Assembly: GCF_014529705.1 (NCBI RefSeq)
Contig: NZ_JAANIH010000019.1
Coordinates: 1 to 64,000 of the forward strand
From: Bradyrhizobium campsiandrae
GTDB lineage: Bacteria > Pseudomonadota > Alphaproteobacteria > Rhizobiales > Xanthobacteraceae
Length of the DNA: 64,000 bases
Reading direction: 5' to 3'
Part shown: one piece after another, positions 37,525 to 45,889 of the stretch
How positions within the stretch are numbered: position 1 is the stretch's first letter
How the letters are laid out: each line of letters begins with the position of its first letter
Program-made: the position numbers and the translations under genes
Notes under the pieces: model-generated
Told to the model about the DNA's origin: nothing
Database searches by the model: none
The model's input: only the letters and a program-made list of their open reading frames with translations

Positions 37525-39005
37525 TGGATCAGAGGCTTTCCAACCGGCCCGTGCTCGAAGTCCGCGGCCTGACCAAGCGCTTTGGCGGATTGACCGCGGT
37601 GAAGAACCTCGGCTTCGACGTCAATGGCGGCGAGATTTTTGGCCTGATCGGGCCGAACGGCTCGGGCAAATCCACCGCGATGAAGAGCGTGATGGGCATC
37701 GAGCGCCCGACCGCAGGCGAGGTGGTCTTCGAGGGCGAGAATGTCGCCGGCCTTCCCGCGCACAAGATCGCGCGCAAGGGTTTTGGCATGGTGTTCCAGC
37801 ACTCACGGCCGCTGAACCGGCAGACCGTGCTGGAGAACATCATGGTGGCGCTCTTGCCCGACAGCCTGTTCATGCTGTTTCCAGACAAGGCGCTGGTCGA
37901 GCGCGCCAAATGGATCGCCGACCGCGTCGGCTTGGGCTCAGTGATGAATCGCCGACCGCCGACGCTGCCCTTCGCCGATCTGCGCAGGCTGGAGCTCGCG
38001 AAGGCGATCGCGCGTGACCCGAAAGTGGTGCTGGTCGACGAGCCCTTCGCCGGCCTGACGCGCGCCGAGGTCGACGTCTTCTCCGACCTGATCCGCAGTT
38101 TTCGCGATGACGGCCGCGCGGTGATGCTGGTCGACCACAACGTCAAGAGCGTCGCGGCGCTGGTCGACCGCGTGCTCGCGATGTATCTCGGCGAGGAGAT
38201 CGTCACCGGCAAGGCCGACGAGGTCATGCGAAACGAGACCGTGCGCCGGGTCTATCTCGGCGGCGCCATCGAGACCCATGCCCGGCCGGAGACCAGCTTC
38301 AAGGACAAGGTGCCGCTGCTCCAGGTCGAGAATGTCAGCGTCCATTACGGCAAGGCGCAGGCGCTGGAGAACGTCTCGATCCACATCCACGAGGGTGAGT
38401 TCGTCTCCATCGTCGGCCTCAACGGCGCCGGCAAAACCACGCTGTTCAACACCATTTCCGGTTTCCTGCCTTACACCGGCGAGATCATCCGCGGCGGCGA
38501 AAAGCTGCGCGGCACCAGCCCGGCCAAGATCGCGCGCAGCGGCCTCGTGCAGTGCCCGGAATCGCGCGAGCTGTTCGGCGAGATGACGGTGCGGGAAAAT
38601 CTCGATCTCGGCGGCCAGCACCTTGACGACGACAAGCGCGCCGCCCAGCTCGCCTGGCTGTTCGAGCTGTTTCCGATCCTGAAGGAGCGCCAGGGCCAGA
38701 TGGCGCAGACGCTCTCCGGCGGCGAGCAGCAGATGCTGGCGATCGGCCGCGCCCTGATGATGCAGCCGCAGATCCTGATCCTGGACGAGCCGACGCTGGG
38801 GCTTGCGCCGGTCATCCTCGAGTTGCTCTCCAAGGCGCTGGAAAAGCTGCGGCAGACCACCTCCATCACGGTGCTGCTCGGCGAGCAGAACGTGACCTTC
38901 GCACTCCCCCATGCCGACCGCGTCTATGTGCTGGAGCACGCCAGGATCGTCTGGGAAGGCGATCCCGGCCGCTTCGCTTCGGAGGCCGGAGCCGATTTTC
39001 TCTAG
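37524..39005 (+). CDS. livGF: Fused LivG-LivF ABC ATPase
   Basis: A protein of about 493 residues carrying two complete nucleotide-binding domains in one chain. Numbered from the GTG at 37521, the first has Walker A GPNGSGKS at residues 44-51 and Walker B VVLVDEP at 169-175. Its ABC signature reads LPFADLRR (149-156) instead of LSxGQ. The second (LivF-like) has Walker A at 299-307, a normal signature LSGGEQQ at 398-404 and Walker B ILILDEP at 418-424. The usual arrangement is two separate genes. Divergence of the LivG signature suggests an asymmetric transporter with one dominant ATP site. GTG 37521 or ATG 37524 may start it, overlapping the livM stop. Confidence 0.93.
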   Translation: MDQRLSNRPVLEVRGLTKRFGGLTAVKNLGFDVNGGEIFGLIGPNGSGKSTAMKSVMGIERPTAGEVVFEGENVAGLPAHKIARKGFGMVFQHSRPLNRQTVLENIMVALLPDSLFMLFPDKALVERAKWIADRVGLGSVMNRRPPTLPFADLRRLELAKAIARDPKVVLVDEPFAGLTRAEVDVFSDLIRSFRDDGRAVMLVDHNVKSVAALVDRVLAMYLGEEIVTGKADEVMRNETVRRVYLGGAIETHARPETSFKDKVPLLQVENVSVHYGKAQALENVSIHIHEGEFVSIVGLNGAGKTTLFNTISGFLPYTGEIIRGGEKLRGTSPAKIARSGLVQCPESRELFGEMTVRENLDLGGQHLDDDKRAAQLAWLFELFPILKERQGQMAQTLSGGEQQMLAIGRALMMQPQILILDEPTLGLAPVILELLSKALEKLRQTTSITVLLGEQNVTFALPHADRVYVLEHARIVWEGDPGRFASEAGADFL

Positions 39006-39047
39006 GCCGCGCGTATCAACAAAGAAAACAACGAAAGGGAAACGACC

Positions 39048-40286
39048 ATGCGATCATCGAGCACCTTGAGCTCTGCCCTCTTCACCTCTGCGCTGGCGCT
39101 GTGCCTCGCCGCCCCCGCCTACGCGCAGTCGAATGACCCGATCAAGATCGGCGTCATCGCCGAGGTGCAGTCGATCGCAGGCGCGGCGACGCCCGGCGGC
39201 GCGCAGATCGCCGCCGATGAGATCAACGCCAAGGGCGGCATTTTCGGCCGTAAGATCGAGATCGTGACCTATGACAACAAGAGCTCCTCGGCGGACTCCG
39301 TCCGCGCGTTCCAGCGCGCGGTGAGCGAGGACAAGGTCTCCGCCGTGATCGCGAGCTACATCTCCGAGGTCGTGCTGGCGCTTGAGCCCTGGGCGGCGCG
39401 GCTGAAGATGCCGCTGATCACCCCCGGCGCCGCCTCAAACGAGATCACCAAGGCGATCCACAACGACTATGAAAAAAACAAGTACACCTTCCACGGCTAT
39501 CTGACCTCGGCCGCGCAAGCCCAGCTCGTCTGCGATGCCGCCAAGGATCTCCTCGTCGACAAGCTCAAGTTCAAGACCGTAGCGATCATGAGCGAGGACG
39601 CCGCCTGGACCAAACCGCTTGATATCGGCTACGAGGCCTGCCTGCCCAAGGCCGGCCTGAAGGTCGTCGAGCACGTCCGCTTCTCCCCTGATACCACCGA
39701 CTTCACGCCGATCTTCAACAACATCGAAGGCAAGAAGCCTGATGTGATCGTGACCGGCATCTCGCATGTCGGCGTGCAGCCGACCGTGCAGTGGAAGAAC
39801 CAGCAGGTGCCGGTGCCGATGTTCGGTATCAGCGCGCAGGCGCTGAGCCCGACCTTCTGGAAGGACACCAATGGCGCCGCCGACGGTGTGCCCTCGCTGG
39901 CCGTCGCGACGCCCGACGTCGCCGTGACCTCCAAGACAAAACCGTTCGCCGCGGCGTTCAAGGCCAAGTTCGGTCAGCCGCCGGCCTATACCGGCTACAC
40001 CGCCTATGACGAGGTCTACATCATCGCCGATGCGATCAAGCGCGCGGGATCGACCGATCCCGACAAGATGGTCGCTGAACTGGAGAAGACCGACTACGAA
40101 GGCACGATCGGCAAGATTGCGTTCTACGGCAAGGACGACGAGTTCACCCACGGCCTCAAGTCCGGCCCCGGCTTCGTGACAGGCCTGGTCTTCCAGTGGC
40201 AGGACGAGAAGCAGGTCGTGGTCTGGCCGGAGAAGATCGCCGAAGGCAAGCTGAAGTTTCCGAACTTCGTGAAACTCTCGCAGTAA
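39048..40286 (+). CDS. livK: Branched-chain-type ABC transporter binding protein, copy 2
   Basis: A protein of 412 residues with a signal peptide (ends APAYA). It is collinear with copy 1 at 34368 and shares most positions, for example NDPIKIGVIAEVQSIAGAATP, NKSSSADSVRAFQRAVSEDKV, VQPTVQWKNQQVPVPMFGIS and YTGYTAYDEVYIIADAIKRAG. Differences cluster in the second lobe (ALSPTFWKDTNGAADGVPSLAV), which may change the ligand. RBS AAAGGGAAA is 7-8 bases before the ATG. It closes the operon and is followed by a hairpin terminator. Confidence 0.92.
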   Translation: MRSSSTLSSALFTSALALCLAAPAYAQSNDPIKIGVIAEVQSIAGAATPGGAQIAADEINAKGGIFGRKIEIVTYDNKSSSADSVRAFQRAVSEDKVSAVIASYISEVVLALEPWAARLKMPLITPGAASNEITKAIHNDYEKNKYTFHGYLTSAAQAQLVCDAAKDLLVDKLKFKTVAIMSEDAAWTKPLDIGYEACLPKAGLKVVEHVRFSPDTTDFTPIFNNIEGKKPDVIVTGISHVGVQPTVQWKNQQVPVPMFGISAQALSPTFWKDTNGAADGVPSLAVATPDVAVTSKTKPFAAAFKAKFGQPPAYTGYTAYDEVYIIADAIKRAGSTDPDKMVAELEKTDYEGTIGKIAFYGKDDEFTHGLKSGPGFVTGLVFQWQDEKQVVVWPEKIAEGKLKFPNFVKLSQ

Positions 40287-40310
40287 AAGCAACACAGCAG
40301 GAAATGCACG

Positions 40311-40332
40311 ATGCCCGGGCTCTCCCGGGCAT
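40311..40332 (+). terminator. Terminator of the liv-type operon
   Basis: ATGCCCGGG (40311-40319), CTCT loop and CCCGGGCAT (40324-40332) form a perfect 9-bp stem followed by TTCGTC, 25 bp past the stop of the last gene. The same hairpin can also limit transcripts arriving from the minus-strand nitrilase cluster. Confidence 0.7.
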
Positions 40333-40343
40333 TTCGTCAAGGA

Positions 40344-40445
40344 GGAGCTTTCCGCGTCGACATCCACGGCAACATCTGGACGTCAGCCGGCCGCAGCGTG
40401 TTCTGCTACGCGCCCGACGGCACGCATCTACGCGGGCGGCAGCAT
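40344..40445 (+). pseudogene. SMP-30/gluconolactonase remnant
   Basis: The frame reads FRVDIHGNIWTSAGRSVFCY and continues with APDGTHLRG. This is the C-terminal propeller segment of SMP-30 lactonases (compare the VRCDVNGNVWASSNAG segment of the intact gene at 31006). Nothing of the preceding 250 residues is present, and the frame becomes antisense of the flavoprotein gene after 40445. It is a relic left by a deletion, between the operon terminator and the nitrilase cluster. Confidence 0.65.
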
Positions 40446-40461
40446 AGGATTCGCCGCGCAG

Positions 40462-41763
40462 CTACACGGCTTCTCTCGCCGCATATTGCTCGCGTTGGCC
40501 GGCCTGATAGGCGCCGGAATGTGATGCACTCGATCGCTCCTCGATGTGGTCTGCGACGAACTCTGTATCACGCCCGATGCCGACGAAGCGGCCCGAGCCC
40601 CAGGTGTAGAGCCATGGCAGGCCGACCACATAGGCGCCGTCGACCGACGTCACGCCCCGCTTGTGGGTTGGGTACCCCGTGCCATCGAACATCGGCAAGT
40701 CGACCCAGGACCAGTCGGAACGGAATCCTGTCGTCCAGATGATGCTGCTGATGCCGCTCGCTGCGAGATCGAGCTCCGTGGGTACCGCAGTAGGAGACCA
40801 TACGGGCTCATAGTGAGGCGTCACGGGTGCGGCGATTTTGTTCCTTGCGATGTGCTCGTCGATCATTCGGCAGATGCCGTTGTAGACCCGATCGGCATTG
40901 TCGAGATTAACCTGAAGATCATCTCCAAGCTGCAGGCGCGTCCCGCGACCGTCCTTGAGGCGACCGTAGAGCTTCATGCCTTCGAGCGCGAACTTGCGCA
41001 GGTCAATGTCGCGGCCTCCGTCCCGTCCGGTCAGGTAATGATTGGCGTTCTTGCGGACACCCTCTTTCAGCGAATGCTTATCGACGGGAAGGTCATACTG
41101 GCCGAGATCGTCGAGCCAGTCGACCGCGTCGCGGCCGCGATAGAAGCGTGGGCACCGCGGCGCGCTGCCGACCGCAAGATGCACCTTGCGGCCCGCCAGA
41201 TGCAGGTCTTCGGCGATCTGGCAGCCCGATTGTCCGCTTCCCACAACGAAGATTTCGCCGGGCGGCAGTTGATCCGGATTGCGGTAGGCGGACGAGTGGA
41301 TCTGCGTCACCGAAGGATCGAGCCGGTCGGCAAACGGCAGCACCTTCGGAACGTGGTATCCGCTGACGGCCAGCACGACGCTGTCGGCAGAGATCTCGCC
41401 TAACGTCGTATCGAGCATGAAGCCGCGACCGGATTGCCTGAGGCGCGTCACGGCAACGCCCTCGCGGACCGGCGCATCGATGTGTCTGGCGAAATCCTCG
41501 ATGTACGAGACGATCTCGTCACGCAGCATGAAGCCATGCGGATCGCTGCCGGCGTAGGGAAAGCCGGGAAGCTGGCATTGCCAGTTCGGCGTCACCAGGC
41601 AGAAGGCGTCCCACCGCTGCGTTTTCCAGGAATGCGCGATGGTATTTTTCTCCAGCACGACATGCGCGATGCCGCGCGCCTTGAGCTGCGCGCTCATGGC
41701 AAGGCCAGCCTGGCCGCCGCCGATCACGACGACTGGATAGTGGTTGTGAAGGTCGGACATCAT
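40462..41763 (-). CDS. Flavin-dependent oxidoreductase, MSMEG_0569 family (Nit1 cluster)
   Basis: A protein of 433 residues (start ATG 41763 or 41760). The FAD motif is VVVIGGGQAGLAMSAQL and the NADP motif is FVVGSGQSGCQIAEDLHLAG. The pattern HSWKTQRWDAFCLVTPNW and a C-terminal FVADHIEER place it among flavin-containing monooxygenase-like proteins. The MSMEG_0569 family is found only with nitrilase-type Nit1 clusters. It is the last gene of the eight-gene minus-strand operon, 9 bp behind the MSMEG_0570-like gene. Its substrate is unknown; oxidation of the pathway's late intermediate is a reasonable guess. Confidence 0.9.
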   Translation of the reverse strand: MMSDLHNHYPVVVIGGGQAGLAMSAQLKARGIAHVVLEKNTIAHSWKTQRWDAFCLVTPNWQCQLPGFPYAGSDPHGFMLRDEIVSYIEDFARHIDAPVREGVAVTRLRQSGRGFMLDTTLGEISADSVVLAVSGYHVPKVLPFADRLDPSVTQIHSSAYRNPDQLPPGEIFVVGSGQSGCQIAEDLHLAGRKVHLAVGSAPRCPRFYRGRDAVDWLDDLGQYDLPVDKHSLKEGVRKNANHYLTGRDGGRDIDLRKFALEGMKLYGRLKDGRGTRLQLGDDLQVNLDNADRVYNGICRMIDEHIARNKIAAPVTPHYEPVWSPTAVPTELDLAASGISSIIWTTGFRSDWSWVDLPMFDGTGYPTHKRGVTSVDGAYVVGLPWLYTWGSGRFVGIGRDTEFVADHIEERSSASHSGAYQAGQREQYAAREAV

Positions 41764-41772
41764 CAGCTCCTG

Positions 41773-42060
41773 CTAGTCTTCAAACGAGACGATGGTGACG
41801 GAAGCACCCGGCGTGGCCTCGAACCGCGCCGCCGCCGCCTCGATCCGGGCGAGTTGCGCGAGCGCACGCGAGCAGAGAAAGCCGTACTTTTCACGGACGC
41901 GCTCGGCCGCGGTCGTCAGTGCAACGCGGCTGCGTTCGCGAAACTCGTCGAGCGGGTAGGTCGCGCCGACGGCGAAATGATCCCTGATGACGAGCGAGGG
42001 CGAATAGCAGGCCTCGATCCGCTCATCGGGCCAGCGCACGTGGAAGTGCATCTCAGGCAT
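41773..42060 (-). CDS. MSMEG_0570 family small protein (Nit1 cluster)
   Basis: A protein of 95 residues from ATG 42060, overlapping the glycosyltransferase stop by 8 bp; the frame open to 42147 is a shadow. It starts MPEMHFHVRWPDERIEACYSPSLVIRDHFAVGATYPLDEF, which is characteristic of the MSMEG_0570 nitrogen starvation response family. The remaining part is helical. It is small, soluble and without known catalytic motif. Conservation of RWPD and Cys with YSPS suggests a binding role. Function is unknown beyond cluster membership. Confidence 0.88.
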   Translation of the reverse strand: MPEMHFHVRWPDERIEACYSPSLVIRDHFAVGATYPLDEFRERSRVALTTAAERVREKYGFLCSRALAQLARIEAAAARFEATPGASVTIVSFED

Positions 42061-43219
42061 AGTGCACCTCGCGCATCTCCAGATAGGTCGCCATGTGCGC
42101 CATCGCGGTGCGGCTCCAGTCATGATGCCGGGCAACCCTCGCGCCATTTGCGATCAGGCGCGAGCGCAGGGGTTCGGCGAGCGCACTGAGGGTAGCGTCC
42201 GCGATCGAGCCTGCGTGATGCGGATCGCACCAGGCGACGTCGTCGGAGCCGAGATATTCGGTGAAAGGCGCGATATGCGACACCACCGCCGGCACGCCAC
42301 TCGCCATCGCTTCGAGCACGGTGAGGCCAAAACCTTCGCGCAAGGACGGGAATAGCAGCACATCAGCCAACCGAAACAGCGACGGCATGTCTGCATCCGG
42401 CAGCGGGCCGGTCTCGATCACGGTATCAACAGGAAGTCCCGCCTCGCGCAGCCGCGAATTGAACTGTTGCCGGTAAAGACCATGATCCAGCAGCGAAGCG
42501 CCGCCGGCGATGACGAGCTGGGCGGACCTGTGCACGGCGTGCACCTGCCGGAAGGCCTCGAGAATGCCGAGCGTGTTCTTGCGCTGCTCGACGCCGCCGA
42601 TCGAGAGCAGGATCGGACCTTCGCGAAGGCCGAGCCGCGCAGTCAGGACCCGGTCGGCGGATGCCGGGGCGGCCGAATAACGTGCCGTATCGACGCCATT
42701 GCCGACCAGCACGGCGGACCGTGACAGCTCGGTCTTCAACTGGTCTTGCCAGAACCGGCTGACGACAAACAGGCCGTCCGCGTGGACGATCGAGCGACGG
42801 TCGAATTCACCGAGCCGTTCGTCGGCGAATGCATCGATGTGATGAACGGTGCGGAGATAGCGCTGGATCAGGCCGCGCTGCTTCAGCGTCGCGAGCGCAT
42901 TGCCGGAAATGCCGTCCTGGGCGTGGAAGACATCGAACTGGCGATGCGCAGGATCGTCGAAATACCTGACATAGTCGGCGATGCGCGTTTCGACCATCGC
43001 GACGATATTATCGGTGACAGGCGATGCGGGCACCGAGCGCGTCGCGGCGACACTGCGGCGGAAGAAGCCTTTGCCAGCCGGGTCGGGAGCGTGCACCACC
43101 GGCCGATGTCCAAGATGGGCCAGCGCATCGGCGAGCGCGAGGGCGTGCACCACGCCGCCTCGCGGATTGATCGAGTGGGTGAGGATCGCGATGCGAAGCT
43201 GGGACGAGCCGCCGCTCAT
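42053..43219 (-). CDS. GT4-type glycosyltransferase, MSMEG_0565 family (Nit1 cluster)
   Basis: A protein of 388 residues from ATG 43219, which overlaps the previous stop as ATGA; the frame open to 43258 is not needed. The GT-B fold is shown by LRIAILTHSINPRGGVVHALALADAL at the N-terminus and ILLSIGGVEQRKNTLGILEAF. The nucleotide-sugar site is LLFPSLREGFGLTVLEAMASGVPAVVS, with the E-x7-E motif. MSMEG_0565-type transferases occur only with Nit1 clusters, which suggests the final product is glycosylated or built on a sugar. Donor and acceptor are unknown. Confidence 0.9.
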   Translation of the reverse strand: MSGGSSQLRIAILTHSINPRGGVVHALALADALAHLGHRPVVHAPDPAGKGFFRRSVAATRSVPASPVTDNIVAMVETRIADYVRYFDDPAHRQFDVFHAQDGISGNALATLKQRGLIQRYLRTVHHIDAFADERLGEFDRRSIVHADGLFVVSRFWQDQLKTELSRSAVLVGNGVDTARYSAAPASADRVLTARLGLREGPILLSIGGVEQRKNTLGILEAFRQVHAVHRSAQLVIAGGASLLDHGLYRQQFNSRLREAGLPVDTVIETGPLPDADMPSLFRLADVLLFPSLREGFGLTVLEAMASGVPAVVSHIAPFTEYLGSDDVAWCDPHHAGSIADATLSALAEPLRSRLIANGARVARHHDWSRTAMAHMATYLEMREVHYA

Positions 43220-44211
43220 GCCACTCTCCTCCGCCGAGTGCCCTGCCCCGGCGCACATCCGATCAGGGGCTGGGCGGCGAAGTCCCAGACCGTTGCACGA
43301 CCGGAGCCGGCGCTGATGTCGACGCTCGTTCCGGCGCTGACGTCTCCGATCGCGGCCGCCGCGATGCCGCGCCGTTGGAAGCGCGACAGGATCTCATCCA
43401 CATTTTCGGGCTTCGCCGACAGCAGATAGCCGAAGCTCGGGAAGGTCAGCAGCCAGCGTTCGAGCGGGCTACCTGTCGGAATCGGAATCGCCTCGACATC
43501 CAGCGTGACGGCAACCTTCGAGCACTCCGCCAGCATCGCCGCGGTCCCGACAATACCGCCCTGGCTGATATCCTTGGCCGCGAGCGCGAGATCAGCCTCG
43601 GCGATGGATGGCAGGATCTCGAGGTCGCCGCGCAGCCGTTCCGCGGGCGCATCGGTCGCCGCCTCCCAGTTCGCGAACGGATCGCGGTAGCGGCCGCGCA
43701 GATCGATCGCCGCAACGAGCTTGTCGCCGGGCCTGGCGTCGAAGCTGGTGAGAAGTCGCCTGGCGCGTCCGAGGATCGCGACGGCAAACTGACTCTGGCT
43801 GCTGCGCACATTGGTGTGGCCGCCGATAACAGGCACACCGAACGTCTTCGCGGCAGCTTTCAATCCTTCCAGAACAGGTGCGGCCTGATCAGCACCATTG
43901 GACCAGATCGCATTGACGATGGCCGTCGGTCGTCCGCCCATCGCCGCGACGTCCGAGATGTTGACCATGGCGCCGCACCACCCCGCGAACCACGGATCGG
44001 CAGCTACGAACTCGTTCATAAAACCTTCGATGGCGAACAGCGTATAGCCGTCGCCCTCCGGGATCGCCGCGCAGTCGTCCCCGACCGCGATAGCGTCGCC
44101 GCCCGACAGGTCGAGCGCCGCCGCAACGGCCGCGATGTCGGCCTTGGCGGCGATGCCGCGGCTCTTGCGGAGCGTTTCGGCGAGCCCAGTGAGCGCGGCG
44201 TCCGTCAGCAT
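43216..44211 (-). CDS. AIR synthase-like protein, sll0787 family (Nit1 cluster)
   Basis: A protein of 331 residues from ATG 44211, which lies 2 bp after the GNAT stop; the long frame to 44505 is a shadow. The PurM/SelD/HypE fold is indicated by AIAVGDDCAAIPEGDGYTLFAIEGF with the metal/ATP Asp pair, NISDVAAMGGRPTAIVNAIW and VPVIGGHTNVRSSQSQFAV. The C-terminal domain has AAKDISQGGIVGTAAML and FPSFGYLLSAKPENVDEIL. Relatives use ATP to activate amide or carbamoyl oxygens; here it may activate an amide-type intermediate. It belongs to the core set of the cluster. Confidence 0.9.
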   Translation of the reverse strand: MLTDAALTGLAETLRKSRGIAAKADIAAVAAALDLSGGDAIAVGDDCAAIPEGDGYTLFAIEGFMNEFVAADPWFAGWCGAMVNISDVAAMGGRPTAIVNAIWSNGADQAAPVLEGLKAAAKTFGVPVIGGHTNVRSSQSQFAVAILGRARRLLTSFDARPGDKLVAAIDLRGRYRDPFANWEAATDAPAERLRGDLEILPSIAEADLALAAKDISQGGIVGTAAMLAECSKVAVTLDVEAIPIPTGSPLERWLLTFPSFGYLLSAKPENVDEILSRFQRRGIAAAAIGDVSAGTSVDISAGSGRATVWDFAAQPLIGCAPGQGTRRRRVA

Positions 44212-44213
44212 GA

Positions 44214-44762
44214 TCAGGCCGCCAGCTTTGCCAGTGACAGGAACCCGGTTTCGGGCGTGCGGAACGGCGGGTAGTGGTCGAGGTCGGCCTCCATGCGATG
44301 GTGCGGCCGGCCATGAAGCTCGAATTCGCCGAGCGACCGCCAGTGCATGTGCTGGAACAGCAGCGCGTTCTGGCTCTGCACATTGGCAAGGAACCGCCGG
44401 CAGCCGCGCGCATGCGCAGACGAGACGGCAAGCCGGATCAGACCGGCGCCAACCGCGCTGAGCCGGCGATAACCCTTTTCGACGGCGAGGCGGGAGCCCC
44501 ACCACACATCTGCCTCGTGGTCATCGGCGTGAATGCGCACGGTGCCGACGACCTCGTCCTCGGCGACGCCAAGCAGCGAGACGGCCACGAGCGGGATGGC
44601 GACATCGTCAGTCGCGTCGCGATCATCGCCCGCAAACACGCCCTGTTCCTCGCAGAACACCTTGCGGCGCAAGGCCGCGGCGGCGTTGCGCTCCCAGGCT
44701 TCGGTTGCGAACTTCACCTGGAATTCCGGCGCAACGAACGGCTTGAACGGCTCGAACATCAT
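44214..44762 (-). CDS. GNAT acetyltransferase, MSMEG_0567 family (Nit1 cluster)
   Basis: A protein of 182 residues; ATG 44762 overlaps the radical SAM stop as ATGA. The N-terminal part RKVFCEEQGVFAGDDRDATDD is of the GNAT type seen in autoinducer-synthase-like relatives, followed by VVGTVRIHADD, WWGSRLAVEKGYRRLSAVGAGLIRLAVSSAHARGC (acyl-CoA loop in degenerate form) and FLANVQSQNALLFQHMHW. MSMEG_0567 members always accompany the radical SAM protein. It probably acylates a pathway amine; unproven. Confidence 0.88.
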   Translation of the reverse strand: MMFEPFKPFVAPEFQVKFATEAWERNAAAALRRKVFCEEQGVFAGDDRDATDDVAIPLVAVSLLGVAEDEVVGTVRIHADDHEADVWWGSRLAVEKGYRRLSAVGAGLIRLAVSSAHARGCRRFLANVQSQNALLFQHMHWRSLGEFELHGRPHHRMEADLDHYPPFRTPETGFLSLAKLAA

Positions 44763-45889
44763 GCACTTGCTCCCCGCTCATAGGTTGATAGGGCCGAGCA
44801 GGCGCCGCATTTGCCGCAGCCTGCCTTGATGTCGGTGGCGCGCAGGCCGCCGGCGCGCAGCATCTCGGCGAGGGGGCGCAGGATCTCATGCATGAACGCG
44901 GCAGACGGCGTCGGATGGCTCTCCAGCGGCGTGCCGGCGATCGGTACGAACGGCACGACGAAGGGATAGACGCCGAGATCGATCAGCCGCCGCGACAGCG
45001 CGAGAATTTCGGAGGGCTCATCGCCAAGTCCAGCCAGGATATAGGTCGAGACCTGACCGCGGCCGAACACCGGGACGGCCGCCGCGAACGCGTCCATGTA
45101 TTGCTCGACCTGGACCTGCGCCTTGCCGGGCATGATCCTTTGCCGCACGGCGGGCCCGATCACCTCCAGATGCATGCCGAGCGCGTCGACGCCCGAATTC
45201 TTCATGCGCTGGAACCAGGCAAAATCATCAGGCGGTTCGCATTGCGCCTGGATCGGCAGGTCGACGGCGGCCTTCACCGCCTCCGCGCTCTCCGCAAGGA
45301 TGCCGGCGCCGCGATCGGACGTGTGCGGCGTGCCGGTCGTCATCACCATGTGCCTGACACCATCGAGCTCGACGGCGACCTTGGCGACTTCAGCGAGTTG
45401 TGCCGGCTTCTTGCGCTCGACCGTACGTCCCGCCGCAAGCGACTGGCCGATGGCGCAGAACTGGCAGGTCTTGGTGCGGCTCTGGTAGCGAATGCAGGTC
45501 TGCAGCACCGTGGTGGCGAGAACGTCGCGGCCGTGCAGGGTCGCGATCTTCCAATAGGGAACGCCGTCCTCGGTGGTGCGGTCGTAGAATTTGGGGCGCA
45601 ACGGAAACGACACGTCCGCGAGCACCACACCGTCACGCGAGATGCGGCTGCGCCCGGCCTCGTCAGGCCGCTCGACGAGATAAGGACTCTCGAAGGCCGG
45701 CGCGTTGTGGACGGGAATCATCACGGTGGCGCCGTCGATCGTGAACGGCGTGTGATCCGACGGGCCGGCACCGCCGCGGCGGCTGGTTCCGCCGGTCTTG
45801 GGATCAGCGAGCCGGACCCCGAAGGACTGCAACTCGTTGATCAGCTGCTCGGTCGGCATCGCCTGAGGTAGCGGCATCTGCGGTCTCAT
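44759..45889 (-). CDS. Radical SAM protein, MSMEG_0568 family (Nit1 cluster)
   Basis: A protein of 376 residues. The expected cluster-binding cysteines are C132, C142 and C145 in TCIRYQSRTKTCQFCAIG, a spacing of CX9CX2C instead of CX3CX2C. A second Cys group C358-C361-C364 (CGKCGAC) near the C-terminus could hold an extra iron-sulfur cluster. The barrel is visible in HMVMTTGTPHTSDRG, DLPIQAQCEPP and GLGDEPSEILALSRRLIDLG. The layout recalls biotin synthase-like proteins. The 5' end overlaps nit1 by 86 bp if ATG 45889 is used (ATG 45859 is an alternative). It is the likely source of the pathway's unusual chemistry. Confidence 0.9.
   Translation of the reverse strand: MRPQMPLPQAMPTEQLINELQSFGVRLADPKTGGTSRRGGAGPSDHTPFTIDGATVMIPVHNAPAFESPYLVERPDEAGRSRISRDGVVLADVSFPLRPKFYDRTTEDGVPYWKIATLHGRDVLATTVLQTCIRYQSRTKTCQFCAIGQSLAAGRTVERKKPAQLAEVAKVAVELDGVRHMVMTTGTPHTSDRGAGILAESAEAVKAAVDLPIQAQCEPPDDFAWFQRMKNSGVDALGMHLEVIGPAVRQRIMPGKAQVQVEQYMDAFAAAVPVFGRGQVSTYILAGLGDEPSEILALSRRLIDLGVYPFVVPFVPIAGTPLESHPTPSAAFMHEILRPLAEMLRAGGLRATDIKAGCGKCGACSALSTYERGASA

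Noticed and set aside
43216..44505. N-terminal extension (about 98 residues) of the AIR-synthase-like protein
   Set aside because: The added part is antisense-like Arg/Pro-rich sequence inside the GNAT gene; ATG 44211 lies right after the GNAT stop.
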